A DNA stretch of 64,000 bases. It comes from Paramacrobiotus metropolitanus (lineage: Eukaryota > Tardigrada > Eutardigrada > Parachela > Macrobiotidae). Under the pieces are notes generated by a model, which saw nothing but the letters and a program-made list of their open reading frames with translations, was not told the DNA's origin and did not search any database. Where the stretch lies: the NCBI RefSeq assembly GCF_019649055.1, contig NW_026570360.1, positions 62,001 through 126,000 of the forward strand, in the 5' to 3' direction. Position numbers and translations under genes: made by a program. Of this stretch, positions 25,101 to 37,332 are shown one piece after another. Each line of letters opens with the position of its first letter. The stretch's first letter is position 1.

Positions 25101-27076
25101 ATGGAGACGGACTTGGTCAGTACTCAGTAGTAAAGAATTTGCTTAAGCTCCTTCCTAAAATTCTTAATACGAACCATACATTCTTTTTAGGCCGTTACGA
25201 TCTGTACAACTTCCAGAAAACCGAAAACGGAACTTTCCGTTATTTTCACATTGGTGAATGGGTAGAAACCAAGCTGATAATCCAGAAGAATCTTCAGTGG
25301 CCGCGCATGGCGATCGACAAGGACGGTCCGGACGCCGGGCGGCCGGTCTTCGACACCAACGGTCTGCCGCTGTCGCGCTGCAGTGATCCCTGCAAGAAGG
25401 GCTACGTCAAAGTGGTCCAGGACGACAAGTGCTGCTGGGTGTGTATTGCGTGTAAACCCTACGAGTACGTGGTCAGCGAGGCGGTGTGCCGGGACTGCGG
25501 ACTGTTCCGCTGGCCGACGTATGACCTCACCGACTGCTTCGATCTGCCGCTGCAGCACATGGAGTGGCACCAGCTCTGGGCCATTGTGCCCATGGTGGTG
25601 GCCTGCCTGGGCGGCGTACTGACCGGCTTTGTCATTGTGGTCTTCATCAAGCACAACGATACGCCGCTGGTACGGGCGTCCGGGCGTGAACTGAGCTATT
25701 TGATTCTGGGCGGCATCATGATGTGCTATTGTCTGACATTTTTTCTGATTGCCTATCCATCACCCATAATCTGTGCCTTTCAACGTTTTGGGGTCGGATT
25801 CGGCTTTTCCATTATGTATAGTGCTTTATTGACTAAGACCAACCGTATATCGAGGATATTCGAAAGTGCCAGCAAGTCGGCTAAACGTCCAGGATTCATT
25901 TCGCCCAAATCACAGCTAATCATCACATCAATCCTTATATCGGTGCAAGTCATTGCTAATATAATTTGGCTAATAATCGATCCGGCCAACGTTGACAAGA
26001 GCCACCCCGAAGGGAGACGGTAGGGAGTACTGCATACACAACTACAAATATCCCTAGTATTGGAAAGCGATTAATTTTTGTTAAGAAAGTCCTTCGTGTA
26101 CTCATCCATAATCTCATTTTGCAGGGATGAAGTTGTCCTTAAATGTAAAACGGACGACTCATCATTTCTAATATCTTTGGCCTACAACATGCTGCTCATC
26201 GTGACCTGCACAATCTACGCCGTGAAAACTAGAAAAATTCCCGAAAATTTTAATGAATCCAAGTTTATTGGCTTCACAATGTATACGACGTGCATTATCT
26301 GGTTAGCATTTGTGCCTATATACTTTGGGACTCAAGGAAATTTCAAAGTAGGTCGTGGCGGTTTCCGGAAATGATTAAGCGCAGTTTTATGAGTACAGTA
26401 ATTCGCCTTTTCTTTATATAGCGAAGCAGGAGATTTCGTGAGATAAAACAGCTTGATTCGGCATTTATTCTGTAAAAATTAGCGTTGTCTGCGAAATATT
26501 ATAGATGTACTACAACATTAAACAGTTAGCTTTCAAAAAAGGCTGTTGTTCCTCTTTCATGGCAGATAGATTTAACGTACGGATTCAGTAGATTATATTT
26601 CACGATCGAATACATTTGATTACATATTAAACTTAACATATCAAATTTATCAGTTATACATTGCGTTTGTGCGGCTTTGTAGGTTCAGATTACAACATTG
26701 TCAATATCAATAAGCCTCAGTGCCTCAACATGCTTGCTCTGTCTTTTTTCGCCTAAGATTTATATTATTGTCTTCCATCCGGAGAAGAATGTCAGGAAGC
26801 TGACTATGAACACTACGACAACATATAAAAAAGCCAATAGTTCCGTTACAACATCCGCCAACAATCATGGTATGTACATGTTCGCATATCAATATTCATA
26901 TGCGCTGTCGAATTGTGAGAGAGTGTGTTTCATATGTGTTCACTTTAAAGATTGACTGTATTGCAGCTCCCGGCATAACCGATAACCCGAGAGTAACCAA
27001 CAACATTCCAGCTGCTGTTAACATTACACAAAGGCTGACAGAAACCAGTGAGCCGGACAGCATCACTTCTTTGTAA
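22175..27076 (+). CDS. mGluR: Metabotropic glutamate receptor (class C GPCR)
   Basis: Eight exons, 22175-22487, 23377-23673, 23925-24785, 25068-25115, 25191-26019, 26125-26347, 26683-26869 and 26967-27076, give a continuous 955-residue frame. Order: signal peptide (about 1-44), Venus-flytrap ligand domain (about 45-505), nine-cysteine NCD3G domain (about 570-627), seven membrane helices and a tail of roughly 60 residues. Family blocks include [67 protein letters not shown] and [16 protein letters not shown]. Residues matching known glutamate contacts appear kept: the Arg of GIQRAEAM, a Ser of SSVT, the Thr of AATSD, the Tyr of EYGQKG, the Asp of GTDQW and the Lys of SKVPF. This suggests a working glutamate receptor, most like invertebrate group II/III members. 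The tail ends TSL, a class I PDZ ligand. The ATG at 22175 is the first in frame. AATAAA lies at 27143. Confidence 0.95.
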
Positions 27077-28768
27077 TAAGCAATTTATTCTACTGTAAAT
27101 TAAATCCCTGATTTAAGTTGTGCATGATACTCAAGTTTGGTGAATAAAAATTCACTTGTGATGAATTTGAAATAATACTGATGTGCCATAATATATATCA
27201 CTAAGAAATAACAATGCAAATGATAAAACTGATCTGGTTTTTGTTTGTTTTTTTGGACTTTGGCAAAGGTACGCAATATGTATTGTGAGGATGTTTGGAC
27301 GATGCATCACAGCATGCACTGCATTTGTTTGATAAAGACAAACAGCAAGCAAACAATATGGCGAATAAAAATGCGAAGTGAACATCGAACAAGCGAACAC
27401 TGAGCAAGCGAAAACAAAAATTATGAAAAGGCAGAAACCGGCTAGGTTACGCATCCTTTGGCGTGAATCTATGCCGACCTTAGAAAAATAATCGGTTGCA
27501 TAGTGAAAAAAGTACGGTATCTAACACGAGACCTACGTTCTGCTTTTATTAACAGACTTTCCATGCTCTTTCGTGGAATTTTTCTAAAAATAATCTGAGT
27601 TGAAATGGATCTACTCTGCAGATAAAAGCATTTAATCAAAACAGAATTTAATCGCAGACACTTTGTTGGTATTTCCAGAAAACGTTTTCGACTTCTTTCG
27701 TTTCCACATACTATATTGCACACGTATATATTGTACATGTGCTGCATGAGCTGTTTGTTGTATGTTTGTGCGGCAATTTTTTGTTTTAACCTTAAATTTT
27801 CTTTACACAACTGTATAGCAAAATGAAAATTTTGTTCAGAGCAAAATCTTTGCGTGATTTTTTAGGATGTACGGTAAACAAAATCACTAAGAAAATTTTC
27901 CCAAGGAATTACGCGGGTATATAGCGTGCACTAGAGATCCAGTGTTGTTTAGGTGCGATGCATACTCGATCAATGCACAAAGACAGTTTGTCAACTAATA
28001 ATACACTATATAATGAGGTTTGTAATTTGCATAGTACTACTATTAATCTGGAGGCGCAACATAATGCATGTAATTGTTCGCGCAATTGTCCACTCAGATA
28101 TCATAGTGCGGTTGAAAAAGTGAAATAATGGCTTTAGAAATTTTTGCTTGGATTAAACCGTACGGCTGTCAGAAATACGCGCATACGACGCATTTGCGGC
28201 CATTTTATTCTTTCGCTCTTAAATTCTGCCAAATTACGAACGATGTAAGGCATTTTTTTCTAGCTATAATTGCTGCAAATATATGGCGGACTCTTTGATT
28301 GAAAATAATTGCCATTTATTCCCGAGACAAAAATTATCATCTTTGATTTAGTACGATTATAGAACAATTGCAGGAATAAGGAAACCGAGCTTATTAAATT
28401 TCAAACGACGCCTGTCTGTTTGCAGCTGCATACGCTGTTTGTTGCTAACTTGAAAACTGCAGTTAGTTTGTGTAGATTTTACAAAGCGGTTTGTTAATCA
28501 TACAGTGAAACCAGCATGTCTGCTGAAAGCGCGGAAAAAAGACAAGTGTCATCAGTCCCTTTGTCGACGGTGTACATTTGAGCGCCGCTGTCATGGGCAC
28601 GGAGAATGTCGAACGGCAATTTTGTCGGCAACCGTAACCTTAGCGCATATATAAAAGAAAATTAAAGACTAATTTTTGCTATGGCATTACGGGAGCATCA
28701 ATCCTCTCTTGTGTTTAAAGTGTTGGAGATTATTTTGCTTTGAACATTAACCGGCCTTCTAGCCGAAA
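27077..28768. other. Intergenic region between mGluR and the GPI-anchored gene
   Basis: AT-rich sequence with no supported gene. The left end holds the receptor 3' UTR, with a canonical AATAAA at 27143-27148, 67 bp after the stop. The right end holds the promoter of the next gene (TATA box listed separately). Short frames at 27152-27810 on the minus strand show no family resemblance and overlap one another. Confidence 0.55.
28648..28657 (+). promoter_or_regulatory. TATA box for the small GPI-type gene
   Basis: TATATAAAAG is a close match to the TATA consensus, placed 112 bp before the ATG at 28769. Transcription would then begin near 28680, giving a 5' UTR of about 90 nt. No other promoter element was identified. 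Confidence 0.55.
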
Positions 28769-29116
28769 ATGCAGCGATATCTAAAACAATTATGTTTCGG
28801 GTTAACACTTTTTTGTGCAATCGGTTTCATCCAAGCGCAAAGGAACCGGCCACCGCCAAATGGTTTTGATAACAGTGGCAGTTTTATGACCACCGAGGAT
28901 AGCATGATGACCACAGACGAAGGGACCGACGGTAGCGGAGCCGGAGACGGCGGTCAACAAGGACTAAGTGGACTAAACGCCATCTGGGATCAGCTGGGAG
29001 AGGCCATTTCGGATATAAGCCTGCTTATGTCATCAGGCGGTAACCTGCAGCCTAACTATGTTGTTCCGGTTGCGTCTGTTCTTTTTTGCCTACTGATCGC
29101 TTTTCTAAAATTCTAG
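28769..29116 (+). CDS. Small secreted, probably GPI-anchored protein
   Basis: A single exon of 115 codons. Residues 1-23 form a signal peptide ending IQA. The mature part is rich in Thr, Asp, Gly and Ser, with TTEDSMMTTDEGTDGSG in the middle and a short amphipathic stretch (LNAIWDQLGEAISDISLLM). The last 20 or so residues are hydrophobic (VVPVASVLFCLLIAFLKF) and end at the terminus, and small residues (SSGGN) stand before them at a plausible omega site. This is the layout of a GPI-anchored surface protein; a type I membrane protein with no cytosolic tail is the alternative. I recognise no family. A TATA box lies upstream and AATAAA occurs near 29377. It lies tail to tail with the ABCG gene. 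Confidence 0.7.
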   Translation: MQRYLKQLCFGLTLFCAIGFIQAQRNRPPPNGFDNSGSFMTTEDSMMTTDEGTDGSGAGDGGQQGLSGLNAIWDQLGEAISDISLLMSSGGNLQPNYVVPVASVLFCLLIAFLKF

Positions 29117-29712
29117 ACGTTCAGAAATATCCATGCGCTATAATAACCATGTCAGTTTAAGTGTGTATATATCTGTACGGTAGATATGATGGTGCCACTC
29201 CACTACAGTTTTCCATAAGGCAGACGGGGTGACTTGCTTTGTTACGCTACGATGATTATAACGAAGTTCATTAAATTTCGATGACGCAAAACCTCTGCAA
29301 AGTCGAAGACTTACTAAAAAGACGCCAGTAAAACGGAAATATATAACAATTGAACAACTAACAGCAATGTGTATAAATAAAGTATGGTTTAGAAAAATCA
29401 TTGCGTAAATTTAAATATGCAGGTGCATAAAGTAAATGGAAAAGATGTACCAGATTGCAGCTTACTGCATACCAGTGGATTCCGTTTACAAGTGCAGTTT
29501 CCTGTTTTTCCGTATGTTTTATTTTTTAAGTTTACAGGGCAATAAATTTATATTATTCAAAAAATAGTGCTAGAACAATCAAAAATGAAGATCATGGCTG
29601 AAATAAATAACACTTACGGAAAAACAGGAAAACAACCAAAACTATTGTCATAGATCATGTTTTTATACACCATCAAATTTGCAGAAGGCATAATAACAGT
29701 AACTTAATCGCA
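29117..29712. other. Convergent 3' region between GPI-type gene and ABCG
   Basis: About 600 bp between two genes that run toward each other. It holds AATAAA on the plus strand near 29377 for the left gene and TTTATT near 29518 (AATAAA on the minus strand) for the ABCG gene. Nothing else was recognised. Confidence 0.5.
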
Positions 29713-32700
29713 TTAATACGTATAAGATTCACGTGTATTTGGCCGCTGGTCAACAAGCAGGAAAGCCATCGCGCACAGGAAAAGCATTACTGTGTCAATT
29801 ACGGCAACAGCCACAAATGGTTTCCAGATTTCCAAGGCAATTCCGAAATGTCGAGACAAACCAAGAAAGCTTATGGCGTCCCGTCCACTCTCCAGTCCAC
29901 AGTTTGGGCTAGAGTGCACAGGACAAATTAAATTCTTGCACCGAAAACCGAAGGTATTAGTAATCAGTTTTATCCCAACTGCACACGTGGAGAAGTGACT
30001 ACTTCTACAGATAAATGTAATAGAGTGGGGGTATACGCAAGGTTATCCTTACTTTTTACAAAATTTTTAAAGAGTAAAACGTGTGAAATTTAGAAACATT
30101 TGATTAACATAATTGCATTTTGGCACGTATTACTGGAAAAATTTTTATCCTTTACCTAGTTAGAATTGGTAGACCACCGATTTGAACAGGGATTTTTTGG
30201 CATTCAAGTTTGTCCACACCATGAAATTCCATTTGCGCCAGTTGACTGAATGCGTACTGCGTTGGCGAAATCCAGTCAAACCATTTGAACACTGGCGACA
30301 ACTGGTTAGGATGCACGGGATAACCGGAAGTCAAAAACGACAGCGTAGCAAATATTGTTATGAAGCTAACAGTCCATCCCGGGGACGAAAAGAGGTATAC
30401 GGCGAGTTTAGCGACAATGCGCCAGGTTAATAGGTGTAGGTACAACATGGCAACGTATAAGAAAAAAGGTCGAAAATCCTCATCCTGCCGCAATCTGGAC
30501 ATAAAGTACACCGGAACAACGTATGAACCAATGGAGATTGCCGTGACCGGTATCGAATAGAGGAGCTATAAAAAGCCATTGTTGTACGGTTTCATTGCTT
30601 ACCGGTCAGATGTATCATCTTTATCATGCACCGACATACAATACTTACCTATCTCGATGACTGACTCACCTTTGCAATAAGATAGGCTCCTTTGCAATAC
30701 ATGCGGTTTTCAAGCTCCCTGTAAATCCACCGTTTGTTGTTGTATTCTGCAGTGAGACCGCGTTTAGATGTTGTATTCAGAGTGTAGACAAACATAATTA
30801 TTGCATCAGCTGACCTTTTTGGATAATGCGTATGACGATTGGCCAGAAACCAATGGAGAGAAGTACGTAGAGGAGGCCCATGCGGTCATCGGCGGAAGCC
30901 TGATTTTTGTTTATTCCAAAAAACACAATGCCAATCAAAACCGACATTGCAACAGATTGAACAATCTGATACATGGCATCAATGAGATTATAAGGGAACA
31001 TGAAAATAAGAGCGCGGATCCACAGCACTACAATCTGCCAAATAAACCCGGCTTTCCAGATTTTAGGTGGCAAAATTCCCGGTTGCGCCTGCAGATCCGA
31101 TAACCTCGGCTGGCGTTGGGAAAAAACAGATGCGAGATGGTTTATGCGTTGGATGGATTCTTCATGGGCATCTTTTGTGGTTTGGTCAATCGATACAAGA
31201 TCGACTACAAACATTCATTTGTAAAACTTTCGAGGTATAGTTTATATTTGAACTGATCCAGTTTTTGGTTTATGGTGTTTAAATTAATATTATTATTGAG
31301 AAACGTTATTAAACGCCACTAATTTTATCAGCAGAATTACGCGCACGTACATATTGCGTAAGTATTAACAACAAAATGTGTAGCGCAATATGTATTGTAC
31401 ATGCTAACGATAACTACCGTAGTAGTCCGCCGGATTCTTCTGGGTGGGACACGGAAAGTCCAGTAGCTCGAAATATGTGATCATGTCTTTGCGTTTTCCA
31501 GAGTACAACGTGCATCCGTTTGAGAGAATAAGGACTCGCGAGAGCATATTGAAGATTTCAAATGTCGGAGGTTGAAAGGTCATGATCACGATGCGTCCAC
31601 GCAAAGCCCACTGTCGAAGATACTCGACCAGAAAAAATGTATCGAATATGTCCATATTCAAGGTTGGACGATCCAGAAGCACTAAATCTACAAAAATTTG
31701 AATTAATTGAAGCTCTTTATATTGCACATTTCTATATCTGTACATGTTCACTACAGAGATTTCTGCATTTCCCATGGGATGATGGGCGGAAAGCTTAAGG
31801 TGAGCTTGATGTCCATTTTGTCACTCTTAATGTAAAATTATAAATATCCACACACAAGTACACATGCACTCTGTAGTTCAAAATTCTTACCAGGATCGAT
31901 CAGCAATTGACAAGCAATGTTTAGTCGTTGTTTTTCGGAACACGTGAGTTCACCAACTCTAGTGGCAGCCACATTAGACAGGCCAAGATCCCCGATTAAT
32001 GCTTCGATCTGAAATTGTTGAAAAACGTCTTTCGTACTAGTCGGCTTGAAACTGCACGAGGCTCGTTAAATTAAGTTGTAAGATTATACCCTTCCCCGTG
32101 TATCTGTTTTGCGGTTTGCTTCTCCTGGTTCGGCCAGGTGGCTGGCGAACAGGACAGTCTGCTTCAGCGACATATTGGGATTGAAGTCCAGATTGGTTCC
32201 GGCGTATACTGCCCGATGGGCTAACTGCATAGGATCCACATTCACGCCATTGTATGTAATGGCGCCTTTCAACGATGATCCCCATTTCCCGCGTCGATTA
32301 ATCAAAGCATTTAGGAAATCGTCACCCTGTTTGTCCGACGTCGAGACAATACCCACGAGATCGCCGGCTTTCGCTTCAAAGGTCACCGAACTAAAACTGT
32401 ACGCTGCCTTCCTGCTTTCGGTTTCCGTCAGACTGCAAGTAATTGTTGTATCATGTATGCGCAGTATATCGATAGTTACCTCATACATGTGTTGTAATTA
32501 TATCGTGCACAATTCAGTTTTCTTATGTATAATGCTTCAAGATGCTACAGAAATAAAATATATATTTCAAATTACGGTAGGATTGCATCTGTCGCAGTAC
32601 CTTAAGCTTCGAACTTGTAAATGGGGCTGAATGGTGGAAAACAGGTTCCGCGTGTGGCTTTTCGATTCAGCGCGGTTAGGAGAGGTGCTGCCGTTCAAAA

Positions 32701-34944
32701 AATACTTTTCATTCAGCATGATTGGTGACACGTAACTCGTATCTTCCCGTTCAGGGTCAGTATTTGAGTGGGGATATGGAGCATATCGCGCATCTGGTTC
32801 TGGTTGACCGATACCAATGTGCTGCAACAGAGTTGCAATTTAATATTTACCATTTAAAAACCAAAAACTCACATATAATTATCACGAACATACAGATAGT
32901 TATCACGCTTAGAAAACCATTTGTCAATTTTGCAAATAAACGCGCACCTGGACGTTTGAAATTGTACCGCTTTCGATTTCGATGAGTGAATAATCCGCTG
33001 ATTTTGAAGGGGCTTTACAATTAGTACTGAAGCTTTTCTTGCGCTCCACATTACGCTTTGTCACAAGGTGCTCGTCTACTTGCTGCCCATCATGACCTGC
33101 AATGTAATGTCATGCATTACAATAGTCTCATGTACTATACTTCCGCCAAAGTTCTATGCTTCTATAATTATGTAGTGACTGATTCATTAATAAACAATCG
33201 CCTCTATAATTATAGGCAAATGATTAATGCTACATAAAATTGTGGTAAGTATGAAGAGGCATAAGTTTAGCAGTTATAAGCTTAAAAGTACACCATTTAT
33301 ATTCAAACATAACCACATACTATTAAAATGCAAAAGCACCGACATTATCTGATATAAAGCATATAAGAAAGAGGCCGAAAAAGGTCAAACGAGGTTATAT
33401 CTCAGGTTTTTCGTTCTTTGTTTACTAACTTGGATGTTGTATCGTATATATTTTTTGAAAATCCATGCTATCAAATCATTTGCGTTTGCTTCTACAGCAC
33501 CCATACCATGTGCAAAACAAAAACCCATGAAATGCCAAAAGCATTGTGAAATGAGCTTCTACTCGTAGAATGCCACCGGTTAATCAATGTAAGCTCCATT
33601 CTAAACTATTCCAGAACCCACTTTACTCGCGCAAAAGTAGACAACTATAAGTCGCGCACGAAGTTTAAGAGTTTTTGGCACTTTTATTTTCATTTCTCTT
33701 CTCACAGAAATAAGATAATTTCATCTTGATTTGGCACTAAAATCACACGAAGCAGTGCACATTTAGCAAAATGCGTCTTAAGTGCTAGTCGACACTTTAA
33801 TTATCTCCCAACACGAAAGAAAACGAAGCATGTTTTCGATTGAAAATGCACCAGAGCATTACAGGAAAGCAGTGTCATGCGAACATATGATTTAATACTG
33901 TCTACGAAATAACACAAATATGTCTTTTCCGCCTCGATGCTGTCTTACCTCCGTGCTTGGATGGAGCCACCAGGAACGAGCCGGTGTCGATTTTACTGTT
34001 AGAATGCCGGTAGGAAACACTGCCGGTGTAGTGACCTTCGGAGGTTGATGGACCCGGCATTCGATGTAGCGGACGGAACTGGTCAATGCGATTGATATCC
34101 CCTTCACTTGGGCTGCGAACCGGCAAACTGATGTGGTCACGACCGGCGGCGTTGCCGCGCGGATTGTCGTTGACTAATACGGGATGACCCAGTCGTGATG
34201 CTTTGCGGATGTCCATTTCGCTGCGACTCTTGCGCAGCCGCGAGTTGCGGTCAAATGCCGGTTCGGGATGCGTCAGGACACCGCGAGATCCGTACAATCG
34301 GATGGCTTTGCTGGGTGTGGTGTCTGGCGTTGAAGTTCCAGTTGATTTCAGATTAGGCACCGATACGCGGGGTAGGCCGAATTTCAAATAGGTCATAGCG
34401 TTAGTGGAGTTGAGCAGTTCGGATGACGCCCCAACGCTGGCCCGCTTTGCACGATGCAGAATCGCATCCACCTACCAAAAAGGTCCAGGGTCACGTAATA
34501 CGAAAGATTATGTATAATACAATTTGCGGAACATCACATGTTTATCAATTTACAAATTTAAAATCGTGGTTGAGTGTACCTGATGCGGCCGTAAAGCAAA
34601 ATTTCCATACGGCAAAGCACCTCCTTTCGGATTGTCCCCTAAAGCGCTTGTGGTCAACTCGGAGTTGATGTTTTGGCTGCAATGAAAAACTTATAACGAA
34701 GTCAAATCGCAAGTTTGCACTGCAATATCTACTACAACTGCAAAAACTATAGAAACGTCAAGTATGGCTGCATTCGAGCAATAATAACATTCTGCATCCA
34801 CATAGAATATATCTGTGTTAATGTATAATATATACTGTAGTAATACCGATAAATGCTCCATGCATGCAAATCCTCCGCTGTCGGCTGCATACTCATGGCT
34901 GTTCGAGATCGAGGTGCAAAGTATCGGCGATTGTCCGTACTCAT
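29713..34944 (-). CDS. ABCG half-transporter with degenerate ATPase sites
   Basis: Twelve exons, 34944-34847, 34676-34580, 34471-33949, 33096-32948, 32821-32601, 32432-32090, 32008-31891, 31687-31418, 31204-30815, 30746-30670, 30565-30156 and 30004-29713, give 995 residues in one frame. Residues 1 to about 360 form a long, polar, probably disordered N-terminus. The nucleotide-binding domain follows (about 365-600), then six expected membrane helices. Key ATPase motifs are degenerate: the Walker A position reads GIVSTSDKQGDD with no GK[ST], the signature loop reads LTCSEKQR instead of LSGGE-R, and the Walker B/D-loop stretch reads LLDRPTLNMD, lacking the catalytic Glu. The blocks MDIFDTFFLVEYLRQWA and NPADYY resemble the insect ABCG8-like/Oskyddad group, linked to cuticle lipid barriers. 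From family knowledge it would need a catalytically active ABCG partner; none lies in the window. The N-terminal exons rest on splice phase more than on homology. Confidence 0.88.
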
Positions 34945-37332
34945 TATTCGATTACGATACCGGAATCAAAATCCTAAGAAAAATACTTATTAAATTTTTT
35001 ATCGAGATAAAAAATAAGTACTCCCATATCACTGATTTAGCGGAAGACACACACTGGGCCGGGCACGATGTAGTACTTTTTTACTTTATACACGTTTTCA
35101 AGCGCTTAAAACGTTGGAAAAGCGGTCAATATTTGCTAAAAATACGTAGTTTGATGGAATAAGTGAATGTTTTTAAAAAAAAGAATCGTCATATCCGACT
35201 CATATGATGCACATGCCTAGTTTTGTAAAGAACGATGTTCAGAAGTCAACAATATTTCGTCTTGCACTAGATCCAACCAGTGCGAACAGAAATGGTTTTT
35301 TCGGTATAGAAAACCCACAACGCGATCGCCTATCTTCGAGTACGTTCGAAATATTACAGACGCATCTGTCGAATTTGTTTTTATGCAGCTGGCAAATATG
35401 TATGACTATCTATGGCAAATGAAACTAGTCAACTATCCTCAAGCAAGAATTTTGTTAGCCTCGTAATCCACTTTGTTACGGTTGTAATCGCAGATACCGC
35501 TTACTCAAGCAGCAAATCATTGTAGACACAATACAAATGCTTTCGTAAACGGCAAAGACCGCTAAAATGCAGATGCTTCTGTTGTGTATTTTAAGTTTAC
35601 GGAAGCCTAATCCAATGGAAAGATATCACAACAAAGATTCCTTGCTGGTTGCTTTTTAATTCGCACTGCATGCAAAACGAATGTAAAATTTTCGATTAAA
35701 TATTTACTAGACACGTGGTGTATATTTTCATCTAAACTTGTATCGTACGTAATAAATTTTAAGCAATACGAATTTGTTAGAACTTGACCGTCTTACTTGT
35801 TATAAGCGCCCCGGTGAAGACAAAATGTACTGTATTGCCTTATTGTAATTACATGCGCTGATACGCGTACAGATGATACAATATCTACGTATTTAATTAT
35901 ATTTCAACGCTTTAATATAGACACAACAAAAGTACAAGTAGCACTCATCTTTAGAATATGAATTGTGACGTTGATTTTGGAGCAATAAATATCAGTAACA
36001 TTTGTTTTAATTGTATACATCTACTTATATGATGTTTATCTATAAATATGTGAAAACGTTCCTTGGCAAAAAAGCCCAAAAGCACAGCACACACACGGAA
36101 CCAAAATACAAGTACGCAAGATACCGAAAAAATGAATTCACTTATGAGTCTGTTCTTGTTGTATAGTATACAAAGTATACTCCTAGAAGCTATGACTCAA
36201 CAACAGTGTCAGTAACGATCCCTTACCTTGCAAAATTCATAACGTTTATGACCTCAACATGTAGAATATGCCCTTTATGCAAGCAAAAGGTGGTTACTCA
36301 CAAAAATGTTTATAAACAATTTTAGCTAATTAGTTAAAAATTCTGTTGGTTGACTAATGTTACAGGATATCAACGGCGCATAATGCGCTAATTTTTCACA
36401 GATACACACTAACGCCTCAACGAAATTCGCTATGCGTAGTCTATTTTATAAAACCTTATGCTTCTGCAATGCAGCGTGGAAGTATAAGGTTGTATAAAAT
36501 AAAATATTTTTTACCACTGAGGGTTTTGTTTGTTACCATGAGCTTACTATAGTTCTATATCGGTAATAATTCTCGGTAGTATACAAAGATTATTACAACG
36601 TACCTGCTGATTCGGGATAAATTTTGTCAAAGTTTTGTTTATCATGTTCCGAAATTAACAGCCAGACAAAGTAAATAATTTCATAAATACACAGTAGCGT
36701 TACTAGCGTATCCTGTGTTACATGCTTGTACTAAGTTTGCTTAAATTGTAAATCTAACAATAAGACCAAAGCACACGAAATAAGAAGCAGAGTGTTTTGC
36801 ACTAATCTCTTCCGTAGTAATTTGGCCATACGCTTTCTTTGATTTCGAAATGACCATGAGCTTCGTGGCATTCGCAACAAAAAGCCATCGACCTCGCTGC
36901 ACATTTTTACCGTTTGTCGGCAGTCGGACATGCACGCAAAATTGGAAGTGTGAGATTCAACCCACTCGTAACATATTTATTACGGCAAGAAAACAACCAT
37001 GGTCACGCTTGATTACAGCACCGCGGTAATGATTGTGAAATATCCGGTGCAGGTTTCAAGATTTGTTAGCTCGATAATCCACGATAGCTTGCATGGGATT
37101 TATTTATGTACAATTATATGACATTTAAGAAACCACCGTTTAATATCGGTCTTACCAAAATGGAACTCTAATTATTTTATTTTGCTATGGGCAAGTGCAG
37201 CATTCTGGCCAAAGCGCAGTTATTCACACAAATTCTGGATCCGATAATCCTAATCACACAGATCCTCTAAATAGAAATCTTGCGAAGTATATTTACAGCA
37301 AACAGTTCATTATCAGGGATCAGGGGACATGA
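34945..37332. other. Intergenic region between ABCG and four-jointed
   Basis: About 2.4 kb with no supported gene. It should contain the ABCG promoter (left part) and the four-jointed 3' UTR (right part, TTTATT at 37176-37181, which is AATAAA on the minus strand). A short imperfect hairpin at 36442-36501 is listed separately. The overlapping minus-strand frames at 36731-36935 show no family resemblance. Confidence 0.5.
36442..36501. repeat. 60 bp imperfect hairpin
   Basis: The arms 36442-36465 and 36478-36501 are inverted copies matching at 21 of 24 positions. As plus-strand RNA, one of the three differences becomes a G:U pair, one is an A:G mismatch and one lies at the base of the loop. The loop is about 12 nt. 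Size and shape resemble a short pre-miRNA, but it could equally be a MITE remnant. It is intergenic, between ABCG and four-jointed. Confidence 0.4.

Noticed and set aside
25116-25190. Reading through the 75 bp stretch as coding in the glutamate receptor
   Set aside because: The frame is open, but removing it with a GTCAGT donor and ttttag acceptor restores the conserved G-RYD junction of the family, so it is an intron without an in-frame stop.
25187-25656. 155-codon minus-strand frame opposite glutamate receptor exon 5
   Set aside because: It mirrors the cysteine-rich and membrane coding sequence; its His/Val/Arg-rich product is the usual result of reading the wrong strand.
36731-36935. Two overlapping small minus-strand frames upstream of ABCG
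   Set aside because: I considered an upstream ABCG exon, but the ABCG model already begins with an ATG in the right phase at 34944, and no family block is present here.
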